Below, piece after piece: positions 23,514 through 32,194 of a stretch of DNA of 62,051 nt (position 1 is the first letter of the stretch; each line of letters begins with the position of its first letter). The notes beneath the pieces are model-generated. The model did not search any database. It was not told where the DNA came from and was given only the letters and a program-made list of their open reading frames with translations. Origin of the DNA: Paenisporosarcina sp. OV554 (lineage in GTDB: Bacteria > Bacillota > Bacilli > Bacillales_A > Planococcaceae); contig NZ_QBUC01000022.1 of the NCBI RefSeq assembly GCF_003058165.1, positions 1 to 62,051 on the forward strand. Direction: 5' to 3'. Made by a program: the position numbers and the translations under genes.

Positions 23514-25442
23514 TCACCTTTCATACCTATTCGTCCTTGAGAGGCTTTCATTCGGAAATTTTTTTTGATAATGCGCAAGTGCAATTAGTGGGAAAATATA
23601 TCGATAACTATGATAATGAATATAGAAACTGCCAGCCATTCCCTGTCCTTTTGGATAAGATGTTGTCCAGTCATCTTTATCATTATTTTCTAAAATATAT
23701 TTGATGCCGGATATTATTTCTGGTGTGAGTTCGTCTTCAGCAGCAATCAGCGCATCCAATGCCCAGGCTGTATGAGTTAACGTACTGGCTCTCAATGGAA
23801 CGTACGTTTTCATTTTATCACTTTTACAAGACTCTCCCCATCCCCCATCCGAATTTTGAATATCACGAAGCCATTTGACTGATTTTAGAATAGAAGGATG
23901 GTCCGATGATATTCCTGCTGCAACAAGCCCGGTTATAGCAGCCCAAGCACCATAAATATAACATATGCCCCATCGGCCATACCACGATCCATTCGGTTCT
24001 TGATGATCGAATAACCAATTTACACCTAACTTTATAGAGTCGTGACTCTTCTTTAAGTTAGTGAATTTCCCGAAAAATTCCAATGTTCTTCCTGTTAAAT
24101 CTGCACTTGATGGATCTGCGAGTAAATATTCAGCATCTTCAATTGGAATTATAGACAAAATGCTTTTATTCACGCCTTTTTCGAATGATGGCCATCCTCC
24201 ATCATCATTTTGCATTGAAAATACCCAGTTGATTCCTCTGTCCCAAGATGTATGGACCTTGGGTTTTTTATTGACAGTTTTGCAGATTGACCTTAAGGAT
24301 GCAGTTGTATCATCAATATCAGGGTTCATTGTATTTACATTTGAGAAACCCCATCCCCCTGGAAGACTATGTGGACTGTGTATGACCCAGTCCCCATATT
24401 TATAATGCTGTCGTGTTAATAAAAATTGGTTTGCTTTTTTTATAACGGGATCTAATTCGGAAACCCCTGCTTCTTGCATGGCATAACTAATTAAAGCTGT
24501 ATTCCATACCGTTGCTGTGGTGAATTGCATATGAGTCTTCCCGTCAACTTGACATTTCATAGACTTTAATCCGTTTACCGCATGAATGATTGTGGGATGA
24601 TCTTTCTTATATCCAAGGGAAAGCAACGCGAAAATTAGCAGAAATGTCGAACTGAAGTAACTGTATAATGTGCCATCCGGTTCAATTCGTTCCAGCATAT
24701 ACTGTTTTGTCTTATCTACCGCAAGTTCCTGAATTTGCTTTGGCAAACCAATTAGGTCCTCAATTCTTTTTTGAATGGATAAAAGAAAAGGACTCCATTC
24801 ATTTGAGAGGACCCTTGATAAATATTCTTCATCCAACCGGTTGTGGTTCAAAATAAATAAATCTGAAATGTTTGGACTTTTATTTGTTTTAATTATGTAT
24901 TTCTTATCAGCGAGAATCATGAGTGGAGCGATATTTGCCCTACCAAAGACAGAAAAGTCGAAAAAGTTAATTGGGAATGAGTGTGGTAGAAAAACAAATT
25001 CTGTCGGAATAGTAAAAATTTTTGCCCATGAAAATTGTCCAGTTACTGCCAGCATAATTTTTGTTAGTAAATTACTTTTGTCTATTCCCCCATTTGATAA
25101 AATAAACTGTCTTGCTATTTGCATTCGTACATCATCATGAGAACAATAGCCGGAATATAGAAGGGCGTAATAAGCTTCAATCGTGGCAGCTACATTACCG
25201 TCATCTTCTTCATCATAAAACAGCTTCCAAGCCCCACTATCTTGTTGTTTGCTTAAAATCCGATCTACTAGTTCCTTTATTAATTCTTCATCATCAATAG
25301 TTAATGAACGCAATAAAATAATCATATAGGCATCCGTTGTAATACCTGTTTCAAAAGGATAATCCCAAGTTCCTACCTCAGATTGATCCTTCTTCAAGAT
25401 GCTTATAATTCGTTTAATTTCGTCTGATAGGGTACCGTTCAC
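23514..25442 (-). CDS. sqhC: Tetraprenyl-beta-curcumene (sporulenol-type) cyclase
   Basis: A 642-residue squalene-hopene-cyclase-fold protein, close in length to B. subtilis SqhC (about 630). The acid-catalyst motif is DIDD at 375-378 within SLPGGWGFSNVNTMNP-DIDDTTA. QW-type repeats include QNDDGGW, QEPNGSWYGRWGICYIYG and QNSDGGWGES. In Bacillus the enzyme cyclises C35 terpenes to sporulenol in spores. The start is GTG with AGGAAGG about nine bases upstream. It is flanked by an HsdS fragment and repeat remnants. A substrate other than tetraprenyl-beta-curcumene cannot be excluded. Confidence 0.88.
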   Translation of the reverse strand: MNGTLSDEIKRIISILKKDQSEVGTWDYPFETGITTDAYMIILLRSLTIDDEELIKELVDRILSKQQDSGAWKLFYDEEDDGNVAATIEAYYALLYSGYCSHDDVRMQIARQFILSNGGIDKSNLLTKIMLAVTGQFSWAKIFTIPTEFVFLPHSFPINFFDFSVFGRANIAPLMILADKKYIIKTNKSPNISDLFILNHNRLDEEYLSRVLSNEWSPFLLSIQKRIEDLIGLPKQIQELAVDKTKQYMLERIEPDGTLYSYFSSTFLLIFALLSLGYKKDHPTIIHAVNGLKSMKCQVDGKTHMQFTTATVWNTALISYAMQEAGVSELDPVIKKANQFLLTRQHYKYGDWVIHSPHSLPGGWGFSNVNTMNPDIDDTTASLRSICKTVNKKPKVHTSWDRGINWVFSMQNDDGGWPSFEKGVNKSILSIIPIEDAEYLLADPSSADLTGRTLEFFGKFTNLKKSHDSIKLGVNWLFDHQEPNGSWYGRWGICYIYGAWAAITGLVAAGISSDHPSILKSVKWLRDIQNSDGGWGESCKSDKMKTYVPLRASTLTHTAWALDALIAAEDELTPEIISGIKYILENNDKDDWTTSYPKGQGMAGSFYIHYHSYRYIFPLIALAHYQKKFPNESLSRTNRYER

Positions 25443-25554
25443 AAAATTCGTCCTTCCTATAGCATAAATTCAATACACCTAAACATATTCGGTTAGTTTC
25501 TAAAAAATGCGAGGAAGTGATTAAGTACCACGATTCAAACGCTGAACTCGTTGT

Positions 25555-25600
25555 ATAGAGGATACACAGTAGGTTGACATAACAATCGAACTTAAATTTC
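25555..25600. repeat. TTGACATAAC-type repeat element
   Basis: GATACACAGTAGGTTGACAT then AACAATCGAAC. Related stretches occur at about 1280-1305, 25780-25815, 44665-44700 and 45140-45175. It is a second short repeat family associated with the compound cassette repeats. Confidence 0.6.
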
Positions 25601-25602
25601 CT

Positions 25603-25637
25603 AAAAAAAAACGAGCTGACTTTATCCAGCTCGTTAA
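25603..25637 (-). terminator. Hairpin terminator
   Basis: AACGAGCTG pairs with CAGCTCGTT. On the minus strand it is followed by TTTTTTT, so it can end transcripts coming from the right. Confidence 0.75.
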
Positions 25638-25779
25638 ATATTTCATCTATTATATTAATTTTTTCTTATCCTACTTTAAATGCCTTGGTCATTCTATAAC
25701 TTTTGTAATCATTCAATCTTACTATTGATACGCTCTTTCTTACTTTGACGATAAAAGAACAACTCATAAAATATTGGTA

Positions 25780-25870
25780 TCCCCTAGGTTGACATAACCC
25801 CCGGATGAGGAAGTGCTCATCTTAATTAACCTTTAGATCAATAAGAAAAGCTGCACTCATTCATATCTAA
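25780..25870. repeat. TTGACATAAC element followed by a degenerate cassette repeat
   Basis: CCCCTAGGTTGACATAACCC, then GATGAGGAAGTGCTCAT, then TTAATTAACCTTTAGATCAA and TAAGAAAAGCTGCAC, which is a decayed left box and arm. Confidence 0.5.
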
Positions 25871-25980
25871 AATCAAATTTGTCGTATCTAATGTATGACC
25901 GTTAATTATTACTGTGTCATTGTCTGTCCAAGTAAATAAAAAACACCAATTCGATACTCTTTTAAAACTTCCTTCTTATT

Positions 25981-26012
25981 TCACTATCCTACCTCGTTAG
26001 TTGAACAAGAAA
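25981..26012. repeat. Cassette repeat, left box only
   Basis: TCCTACCTCGTTAGTTGAAC followed by AAGAAATTAGATGATG, of the compound type. It lies 45 bp from the end of the HAD phosphatase gene. Confidence 0.75.
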
Positions 26013-26055
26013 TTAGATGATGACTAGCCAAAAAAGAGATTATCAAATGCACGCT

Positions 26056-26586
26056 CTACTTTGCTGTTGAATCTTCTATAATCCAATCCACAGCACTTAT
26101 TAGGTCAGGGAAAACAGCATCTGCAAGCGGATCACTCTTACCCAAGAATACTCCCTTTGTACCTGCCTTCTTCCCTGCGATAATATCTGTATCGGTGTCT
26201 CCTACCATGTAGGATTGGAATAAATCAATATCATACTTTTTACTGAGATCTATAATTAATTTGCTGTTTGGCTTGCGACAGGCGCAGCCCGATTTTGGCT
26301 TATGAGGACAATAAGCCACGTCATGAATAGTTGCCCCTTCCTTCTTTAATTCAGAAATCATATGGTCATGTATTTTATTGAGCTCAGTTTCCTTCATGAA
26401 TCCCAATCCAACACCGCCTTGATTAGTTACTACAAATATGAAATCAAAGAAAGGATTCAATTTTTTAATTGCTTCTGGAACACCTGGTAAGAAGTATAGC
26501 TCATGTGGCTTATTTACAAATTTAACCCTATCCGTTAGCACTTCATTTATTACTCCGTCACGATCCAAAAATAAAGCCTTCTTCAT
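26056..26586 (-). CDS. HAD-IIIA phosphatase (GmhB-like)
   Basis: A 176-residue phosphatase. FLDRDGVIN holds the catalytic Asp pair, VVTNQGGVG is motif II, and CPHKPKSGCACRKP is the zinc loop of the D,D-heptose 1,7-bisphosphate phosphatase group. Motif IV is MVGDTDTDI. Substrates are sugar bisphosphates or histidinol phosphate. AAGGTG before this ATG is preferred over two earlier in-frame starts. It is in a repeat-rich stretch, possibly a cassette gene. Confidence 0.85.
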   Translation of the reverse strand: MKKALFLDRDGVINEVLTDRVKFVNKPHELYFLPGVPEAIKKLNPFFDFIFVVTNQGGVGLGFMKETELNKIHDHMISELKKEGATIHDVAYCPHKPKSGCACRKPNSKLIIDLSKKYDIDLFQSYMVGDTDTDIIAGKKAGTKGVFLGKSDPLADAVFPDLISAVDWIIEDSTAK

Positions 26587-26703
26587 TAACATCACACCTT
26601 TACATGTATTAAACCCCGTTCAAAAAAAGAACGAGGTTATGCGTATCGTATTAGAGGGATATCTCCAAAATTTCACTATCACTTTTTTGATGAACTGCTT
26701 TTT

Positions 26704-26931
26704 TTAATCTTCTATTTTTTTACCTGCCATTAATTTTGCGAATTGTTTCATTTCTGGATCCTGTTTAGGAATGAAATTGAATGGATTTTTCTCTTGTGCG
26801 AATTCTCCTTTAGTATTAACAATACCAATCTTTGAGCCTGCCGATGCTGTAGGATCATTAATTATACCTTCTATTTCTCCATCAAAATGAGGGGTTGCTT
26901 CAACATGTTGATTTTCATTTTCACGTGGCAC
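26704..26931 (-). CDS. Small hypothetical protein
   Basis: A 75-residue soluble protein (PRENENQHVEATPHFDGEIE...) without signal or membrane segment. The GTG start has AAAAGGAG eight bases upstream. The family is not recognised. It is followed toward 26612-26638 by a small AACCCCGTTC/GAACGAGGTT hairpin. Confidence 0.55.
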   Translation of the reverse strand: MPRENENQHVEATPHFDGEIEGIINDPTASAGSKIGIVNTKGEFAQEKNPFNFIPKQDPEMKQFAKLMAGKKIED

Positions 26932-27174
26932 ATGACCATCTCCTTTTAATGTTAATATGACTATATAGAAGGTGATCTATTCAAAAAGATTATGTGTGGT
27001 AGCTTCAGGTAATGGAAAGAACTTATTCTTAATCAAGCCTATCTTTCTAATTATAGTGAATTGAATTTGCCCAATATAAGGAATGTCATGCAATCCATCA
27101 ATGGAAGCCCGAAGTGTTTGAGAATATATATAATGGAAGAAAACAAAAACCCTTCAGTGAATTAATCACTAAAG

Positions 27175-27302
27175 GCATCCAGAGTATTCCCCAGCACAGG
27201 TTCAAGCTGCTCTACGAAATACTGCTGAGGACTTTGGGAAGTCTGGACAAGATACTCTTTACGGATCTGGAGAAGCCAACATCTATAATGCATTAACACG
27301 AT
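27175..27302 (+). pseudogene. Subtilase (S8) C-terminal fragment
   Basis: The frame reads HPEYSPAQVQAALRNTAEDF, GKSGQDTLYGSGEANIYNAL, TR and a TAG. This is the terminal helix pair of subtilisin-like proteases, with the YGSG.A.IYNAL ending. The upstream catalytic domain is missing. It is not related in detail to the large subtilase at 52681, whose corresponding region reads VGSGRVDAYEAI. Confidence 0.65.
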
Positions 27303-27305
27303 AGA

Positions 27306-27372
27306 AACAAAAGACCTGCATGATGCAGGTTAAGCCGTTCAGTTTTGAATCACTTTTCTTGAAATATAACCC
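27306..27372. repeat. Inverted-repeat pair, left copy
   Basis: ACAAAAGACCTGCAT ... AAGCCGTTCAGTTTTGAATC then ACTT...AAATATAACCC recurs in inverse orientation at about 28197-28298. The two copies bracket roughly 0.9 kb. Confidence 0.7.
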
Positions 27373-27377
27373 TAAAT

Positions 27378-27419
27378 AGACACCCAATTAGCTAGTCAAT
27401 TGGGTGTCTATTTTTTATT
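27378..27419 (+). terminator. Rho-independent terminator
   Basis: AGACACCCAATT pairs with AATTGGGTGTCT and is followed by ATTTTTT. It is downstream of the subtilase fragment. Confidence 0.8.
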
Positions 27420-27707
27420 GATATATCAAGGTTTGTATTGATTTTACCTTTAAAATAATCATACTATTGACAGGTCAATTATTGCTATTACAATTGTGAT
27501 TGTAAAGTGATTATTTAGGTATCTATTTGGTATGATAAAGAGGTGTGAAATTGCATTGACGAAAAACAACCGAATAAACTAAACAAGAAACCTGTAAACC
27601 GGGAAATGAATATTTATGATTGGAAAAGAGAAAAAAACACAGAGTATTATCTCAATGTTTTTCTAGTTGTTCTACTTTTTAATAAACCAATTTTCTTCTC
27701 CGTTTAT
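27420..27707. other. Intergenic with gene scrap
   Basis: An open plus frame reads IDEKQPNKLNKKPVNREMNI and YDWKREKNTEYYLNVFLVVL. It lacks an ATG at the point where AGAGGTG would place one and then runs into the repeat at 27708. It may be the start of a lost membrane protein gene. Otherwise nothing is recognised. Confidence 0.35.
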
Positions 27708-27735
27708 TCAACTAAAGCACCTGTTAGTGGAATAA
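27708..27735. repeat. Cassette repeat, right box only
   Basis: TTCAACTAAAGCACCTGTTA; the left box and arm are absent. It borders the cassette holding the gene at 27799. Confidence 0.8.
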
Positions 27736-27798
27736 CACCTTCAGCAAAATTCGAACTTATTTATTCCCATTTTTATCCTTCATTTTATCTCTTCCTTT

Positions 27799-28032
27799 TC
27801 ATTGTACCTCGTTGCTTCTGACTTTAACTATACGTTGCACAATAAATCCAACTATTAAGCCGATAGCAAAAGGAAGTATTGCAATATTTGCATCAAAAAT
27901 CAACCCATTTTCTAACGGTTCATTTAGAACAAATGAAAACCTAAGAAGAGATAAATTAAATATATTTCCAATCCAATATAATAGTGCCATTGTCCCAACT
28001 GATGATAATAACGGAAACAATATAATTCTCAC
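27799..28032 (-). CDS. Small two-helix membrane protein
   Basis: A 77-residue protein with two membrane helices (about 3-25 and 48-68) and a basic tail. The GTG start has AAGGAGG six bases upstream. It is a single gene between a right box (27735) and a left box (28057), the standard cassette layout. The function is unknown. Confidence 0.65.
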   Translation of the reverse strand: MRIILFPLLSSVGTMALLYWIGNIFNLSLLRFSFVLNEPLENGLIFDANIAILPFAIGLIVGFIVQRIVKVRSNEVQ

Positions 28033-28056
28033 AAAAGACCTCCTTTCAATACTTGT

Positions 28057-28088
28057 TATTGAACAAACCTGCCTCGTTAGAGAAACAA
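28057..28088. repeat. Cassette repeat, left box only
   Basis: TTGAACAAACCTGCCTCGTT then AGAGAAAC. It is slightly decayed. Confidence 0.75.
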
Positions 28089-28166
28089 AAATAACAATTC
28101 CTTTTATTTATTATACCAACAATATCCATTTTTACCTCTAAAAAGATAAAATTTTCTATCAATTAT

Positions 28167-28190
28167 AAAAGCACCTCGAAATGAGGTGCT
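28167..28190. terminator. Hairpin
   Basis: AGCACCTC pairs with GAGGTGCT around GAAAT. It has no long T-run. It lies just inside the right copy of the 27.3/28.3 kb inverted repeat. Confidence 0.5.
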
Positions 28191-28196
28191 AATTTG

Positions 28197-28298
28197 GGTT
28201 ATATTTGGCTGTTTATTTTGATAATAAAACAGGGTTGATTTAACCGCTTATTTAGGAATAAGTGATCCAAAACTGAACGGCTTAGATGCAGGGCTTTT
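28197..28298. repeat. Inverted-repeat pair, right copy
   Basis: Reverse complement of 27306-27372 with extra sequence inside; the shared core is AAGTGATCCAAAACTGAACG then GCTT and TGCAGGGCTTTTGTT. Confidence 0.7.
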
Positions 28299-28464
28299 GT
28301 TTTTTCCTTTTAGGGGATAATAATTATCTTCTATAGTAAAAAAAGAAGGAAGAGATTTTTTCATCTCCTTCTTATATGTATTACATTACCCTTTTTCTTT
28401 TAAGCTTGAATAATCACCTTCTAAATTTACTATCAAATGCAACTATAGAGAAGTCATTAACTTC
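28299..28464. other. Intergenic, one hairpin
   Basis: Contains AAGAAGGAAGAGAT pairing with ATCTCCTTCTT near 28346-28374, possibly a terminator. No gene is seen. Confidence 0.4.
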
Positions 28465-28530
28465 ATTACTCCATAAGAAAAGCTGCCCTGTAAAGGCAGC
28501 CGGTTCTTCAACTAATGCGATCTTTAGTTT
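28465..28530. repeat. Cassette repeat, GGCAGCC-arm variant, right half
   Basis: AGCTGCCCTGTAAAGGCAGC, then GGTTCTTCAACTAATGCGAT and CTTTAGTT. The same CTGCC...GGCAG arm occurs at 44725-44785 and 45183-45240. Confidence 0.65.
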
Positions 28531-28696
28531 AGGTCCATTTCTTCATAAACAAGAAAAGGCAGTGCCTTAAACCACTGTTTTAGCTTTTATCCGAATCAAC
28601 TGGTCCAATTAGTAGATTTTTTAAGAGCAACACCTAATTTTTTATCAGTTTGGCGTTTGTAAGACGTACAAGTCGAATAATATCCAAGTTTTTCAC

Positions 28697-28725
28697 CTCA
28701 ACTAACCTACCCCGTAAGTCGAAAA
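28697..28725. repeat. Cassette repeat, left box only
   Basis: CTCAACTAACCTACCCCGTA then AGTCGAAAA. The interval 28531-28696 between the two half repeats holds no gene I can recognise. Confidence 0.7.
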
Positions 28726-28906
28726 TTTCGTTTAGTTAATTCCAAGGTGGGTGTGATGAATTTAATTGAGAAACTCTCCTTGCTTCGGCGCTTTGAGTGG
28801 ACTTACTTAAGAAGTCTATAAATCGGATCAAAGAATTTTTTTTCCAAGGTCTTCGTTGAATTTCCACGTTAATGACTCTCCTTTAAACCGCAATTTTTAT
28901 TTTTAC

Positions 28907-29041
28907 TTATCTAGCTTTTAGAGGAATTCGTTGTCGTTTATGTAATGGAAATATGGCAATGGTTCCAGCGACTCCACTGATGGCTAAAAACGAAAGGATT
29001 GCGATAAGTAGGGGTTTCTATTTCAAACGTGTTTGACTCAT
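28907..29041 (-). pseudogene. Small single-helix protein gene with in-frame TAG
   Basis: With GGAGG six bases before an ATG, the frame reads MSQTRLK, a TAG, KPLLIAILSFLAISGVAGTI and AIFPLHKRQRIPLKAR. The clear ribosome site and the intact 36 residues after the stop suggest a recently inactivated 44-residue membrane protein. Confidence 0.55.
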
Positions 29042-29263
29042 GTAGGACCTCCTTGGATTTGAGCTTGCAGTTTTAGTGTAGTAGATGATTATGAAGAGGA
29101 TGTGAATGACGTGTTAAGACATTATTTAGAAAATAAGCTTTTTATGCGAAGTTATAAGAAATTAAATGGTAACTTCTCCTTTTTCAAACGAATTTTCTTT
29201 TCATATTAAAATCCATTTTAATGGAAGTGTCCGTATAGAACAGTCCTTCAAATAATAAACATA

Positions 29264-29345
29264 AATTAACGGCCATCTCGCTTTTAGAGATGGAAGTTTT
29301 AGAATGCAGAAAAAATCGTAGATATATATGCTGTCTGCCAGTCAT
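29264..29345. repeat. Direct repeat of the CAP-gene terminator block, copy 1
   Basis: AATTAACGGCCATCTCGCTT ... AGAATGCAGAAAAAATCGTA then GATATATATGCTGTCTGCCA is nearly identical to 38332-38413, 9 kb away. Confidence 0.85.
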
Positions 29346-29420
29346 TTCAGGCTTTTTATTAATCTGATCTTAATTTTCACTCAAGGAATAGTAATTGCGC
29401 AAAATGGAATCCAATTCTTT

Positions 29421-29461
29421 TTTTGATGATTTTTGTTTATTTCAAACAAAAATCATCAAAA
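29421..29461. promoter_or_regulatory. 18-bp perfect inverted repeat
   Basis: TTTTGATGATTTTTGTTT and its exact reverse complement are separated by ATTTC. Neither side has a T-run typical of a terminator. It lies about 100 bp before the YcnK-like regulator gene and could be an operator or an RNA hairpin. Confidence 0.45.
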
Positions 29462-29563
29462 ATTCATACGTTGTTCATAAAAAAAACTTTTATTCTGATA
29501 TTCTAATAATAAGTGAACTTTTCAAAAAATATGTACGTTATCTTACAAGGATGGTGATAAAAA

Positions 29564-30136
29564 ATGTTGCCAATTGAACGAAAGCAACAAATTTTAACAT
29601 GGCTTCAAGAAGAAGAAACACTTCGAATAGCAGAAATTAGTGAACGACTAGAAGTGTCAGAAATGACGGTTTACCGTGATGTTTCCTCATTGGTTAAGGA
29701 ACAAAAAGTTCTCAAAACATCAAATGGGGTAACTTTAATTGACTTAGCAAAAGGTAATCCAAAAGGCTGTTCTTATTGCGCCAAACCTGTACAAAGTCGT
29801 TTAGCGGTTCAGCTTATTTTGACAAACCATCAGGTCGAACAAACATGTTGTATGCATTGTGGGTTATTGCGTTATAACGAAATTGAATCAAGAATTTCTC
29901 AAATTATATGTCGCGATTTTTTAAAAGACACAACGATTAGTGCTAAGAGAGCCTATTTCTTAATGGAGACAAACGCTCATATGAATTGTTGTCAACCAGA
30001 AGTATTGGTCTTTGATTCACACAAACAAGCAAAGCAGTTTCAACAAGGATTTGGCGGACAACTCACTACATTTGAAAAAGCATTGATTGCCATTGAGAAA
30101 GCAATGAATGGGCATGGGTGTCACGACTCGCACTAA
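29564..30136 (+). CDS. YcnK-like copper-sensing DeoR-family repressor
   Basis: A 190-residue regulator. A DeoR-type winged HTH (about 1-57, ISERLEVSEMTVYRDVSSLV) is fused to a Cys/His-rich domain resembling NosL: CSYC at 69-72, CCMHC at 95-99, NCC at 141-143 and HGCHDSH at the end. B. subtilis YcnK has this layout and represses copper-uptake genes when copper is high. The sequence supports a metal-responsive repressor; copper is inferred. It heads the operon with the PepSY protein. Confidence 0.8.
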   Translation: MLPIERKQQILTWLQEEETLRIAEISERLEVSEMTVYRDVSSLVKEQKVLKTSNGVTLIDLAKGNPKGCSYCAKPVQSRLAVQLILTNHQVEQTCCMHCGLLRYNEIESRISQIICRDFLKDTTISAKRAYFLMETNAHMNCCQPEVLVFDSHKQAKQFQQGFGGQLTTFEKALIAIEKAMNGHGCHDSH

Positions 30137-30168
30137 ACGAAACATACAGATGATGGAGAGTGAAGTTC

Positions 30169-31533
30169 ATGAGCCAACAGAAACGAACGACAAAAGGTGA
30201 CTGGTACAAAGCGGTTTGGAGATGGCATTTTTATGCGGGGATATTATTTGCTCCTATATTTATCAGTTTAGCAATTAGTGGAGGAATCTATTTATTTAAA
30301 CCTCAAATTGAAGCAGCGATGTATCAAGACTTATATGAAATCCCTTCACAAACGGCAAAACGCTTAGCACCAAGTGCATTAGTGGAAGAAGTGACATCTG
30401 AAATGGATGGAGCTGTCGTTACGTCCATTCGACAGTTTGAAGAAGGAAATCGAACGACTGAAATTCGAGTGATGGATGAAGATGTAGCAAAAACGGTGTA
30501 TGTCAATCCGTATGATGCGAAAATTGTTGGGGAAATGAAAGATGATGATTTGATTATGAATCAAGTTGTTAAGATACATAGTGAGTTATTGGTTGGTGGA
30601 TCCGTTGCTAATTTACTAGTTGAATTAGCTGCAGGGTGGGCGATCATCTTAATGATTACTGGACTATATGTATGGTGGCCTCGTGGAAAACCTTCAATAT
30701 GGGGAACTGTATTACCACGTTTCCGCCAAAAAGGAAGACTATTTTGGCGTGATATGCATGGAGTCACTGCTTTTTGGCTATCCGGTGCTATCTTGATCAT
30801 TTTATTTTCGGGACTTGCTTGGTCGACTGTTTCAGGGGACATCATGAACCGAGTAGCTACATCAACAAACACTGGAAATGCTCCTTTAAGTACATCCTAT
30901 GGTGAAAAACCTCCATCATCAATCAAAACAGATGAAATTGCTGCAGATGTACCATGGGCAACTCAAAACTTGGAAGTTCCAACAACGGATATGAATGGGT
31001 TTGTTGCACTATCGATTGATGAAATAAATGATATTGCTGTAAAAGAAGAAATTGCTAAGCCATATACTATTTCACTTCCGGCAGAAGAAACAGGTGTGTT
31101 CACAATCACATCTTCAAACGGACAAGTATTAGATGAAGCGACACTCCATGTTGATCCATATACAGGTTTTATTTTAAGTGATGCAAGATTTGCAGACTAT
31201 GGCATCATGGCAAAAGCAATGACTGCTGGGATTTCGTTCCATGAGGGAAGATTATTTGGTGTAGTGAATCAAATTATTGGAACACTTGTGTGTCTAGGCA
31301 TCATATTAATTGTGATAAGTTCATTCATCATGTGGAGAAAGCGCAAGCCTGCTACTAAATCTGGCGCACCATCTAAAGTGGACAATCGCAAAGTAACACG
31401 TGTTGTCTGGGGATTGATGATTGTCATGGGTATTTTAATGCCACTTGTTGGGATTAGTTTGATTGTCGTATTTATCTTTGATAAATTTATCCTTCCCTAC
31501 ATTCCGAAACTAAAAGATTGGCTACAGGCATAG
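30169..31533 (+). CDS. PepSY-domain membrane protein
   Basis: A 454-residue protein with four membrane helices: about 18-40 (WHFYAGILFAPIFISLAISG), two in the middle (WAIILMITGLYVWWPRG and FWLSGAILIILFSGLAW) and further ones near the C-terminus. Extracytoplasmic PepSY segments lie between. Family members occur in iron, haem and copper handling or membrane reductase systems. GGAGAG about nine bases before this ATG is preferred over a start three codons earlier. It is downstream of the YcnK-like gene and 11 bp before the lipoprotein gene. Confidence 0.82.
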   Translation: MSQQKRTTKGDWYKAVWRWHFYAGILFAPIFISLAISGGIYLFKPQIEAAMYQDLYEIPSQTAKRLAPSALVEEVTSEMDGAVVTSIRQFEEGNRTTEIRVMDEDVAKTVYVNPYDAKIVGEMKDDDLIMNQVVKIHSELLVGGSVANLLVELAAGWAIILMITGLYVWWPRGKPSIWGTVLPRFRQKGRLFWRDMHGVTAFWLSGAILIILFSGLAWSTVSGDIMNRVATSTNTGNAPLSTSYGEKPPSSIKTDEIAADVPWATQNLEVPTTDMNGFVALSIDEINDIAVKEEIAKPYTISLPAEETGVFTITSSNGQVLDEATLHVDPYTGFILSDARFADYGIMAKAMTAGISFHEGRLFGVVNQIIGTLVCLGIILIVISSFIMWRKRKPATKSGAPSKVDNRKVTRVVWGLMIVMGILMPLVGISLIVVFIFDKFILPYIPKLKDWLQA

Positions 31534-31544
31534 GAGGAACACTG

Positions 31545-31979
31545 ATGAAAATGACAACTCAAGTAATATTAGGATTAGGTACAGCCCTTTTGTTATCAGG
31601 ATGTACGTATGCCACTGATACAATGTCGCAACCACCGGAGATTGACTGGAATGTGCCAGAATCGATTGATATAAATACACAAGTAGATATAATGATTTCA
31701 CTTCACAGTTCCGATCAGGAAGAACTTAAACCAATCTCGTTTGTTTTGCAAAAACAAGGGCAGACGGAAACTATAGAAGTTCCGTTTGAACAATATGATA
31801 AAGGGATTGTGAACATCCAAACGTCATTTGATGAAGAGGGAATATACAATTTACGGGCGAAGATGGAAACAGGCTCTCAAACAATTCAACCCACTCGTCA
31901 AATTGTCGTTGGTGAAGTAATGAGTACTGATAGGAAACAAGAAGAATCGCCTGAAGAAGGACATAGCCATCATCACTAA
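31545..31979 (+). CDS. FixH/YtkA-like lipoprotein with His-rich tail
   Basis: A 144-residue lipoprotein. The signal peptide MKMTTQVILGLGTALLLSGC ends in a lipobox (LLSGC). The exported domain has the immunoglobulin-like strand pattern of FixH/YtkA proteins, and the C-terminus is EEGHSHHH, a likely metal-binding tail. AGGAGG decides this ATG. By context it is an extracytoplasmic copper or haem accessory protein, last gene of the operon. Confidence 0.75.
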   Translation: MKMTTQVILGLGTALLLSGCTYATDTMSQPPEIDWNVPESIDINTQVDIMISLHSSDQEELKPISFVLQKQGQTETIEVPFEQYDKGIVNIQTSFDEEGIYNLRAKMETGSQTIQPTRQIVVGEVMSTDRKQEESPEEGHSHHH

Positions 31980-32088
31980 TCAAATTTGAAGAACCTTGCA
32001 ACATTTTATGGTTATTTCTAAATTGAAACTATCAATTATCGGTGAGACCTATCAAAGTATATAAATAGAGGATGTAATACGTACCAAC

Positions 32089-32118
32089 TACCACTACCAA
32101 AACAGGTAGTGGTTTTTT
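32089..32118 (+). terminator. Rho-independent terminator of the YcnK-like operon
   Basis: CCACTACC pairs with GGTAGTGG around AAAACA, followed by TTTTTT. Confidence 0.85.
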
Positions 32119-32194
32119 ATTATCGGTTCTTAGCCTCTTTCCATCAAACAGCCTCTAACTTTAACGCACACGACTGCTCAAAGACTACATAACA

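Larger units (their letters stand above)
29042..29563. other. Intergenic region upstream of the YcnK-like gene
   Basis: Holds a copy of the block found after the CAP gene (29264-29345) and an 18-bp perfect inverted repeat at 29421-29461. No gene is recognised. Confidence 0.6.

Noticed and set aside
24061-25140. Plus-strand frames antisense to sqhC
   Set aside because: The minus strand encodes a full-length cyclase with all family motifs; the plus frames have no recognisable content.
27114-27296. 60-codon plus-strand frame at 27114
   Set aside because: It reads across the subtilase remnant in the wrong frame; the meaningful frame gives the S8 C-terminal signature.
30561-30872. Minus-strand frame inside the PepSY gene
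   Set aside because: Shadow frame; the plus-strand protein is intact with membrane helices and a good start.
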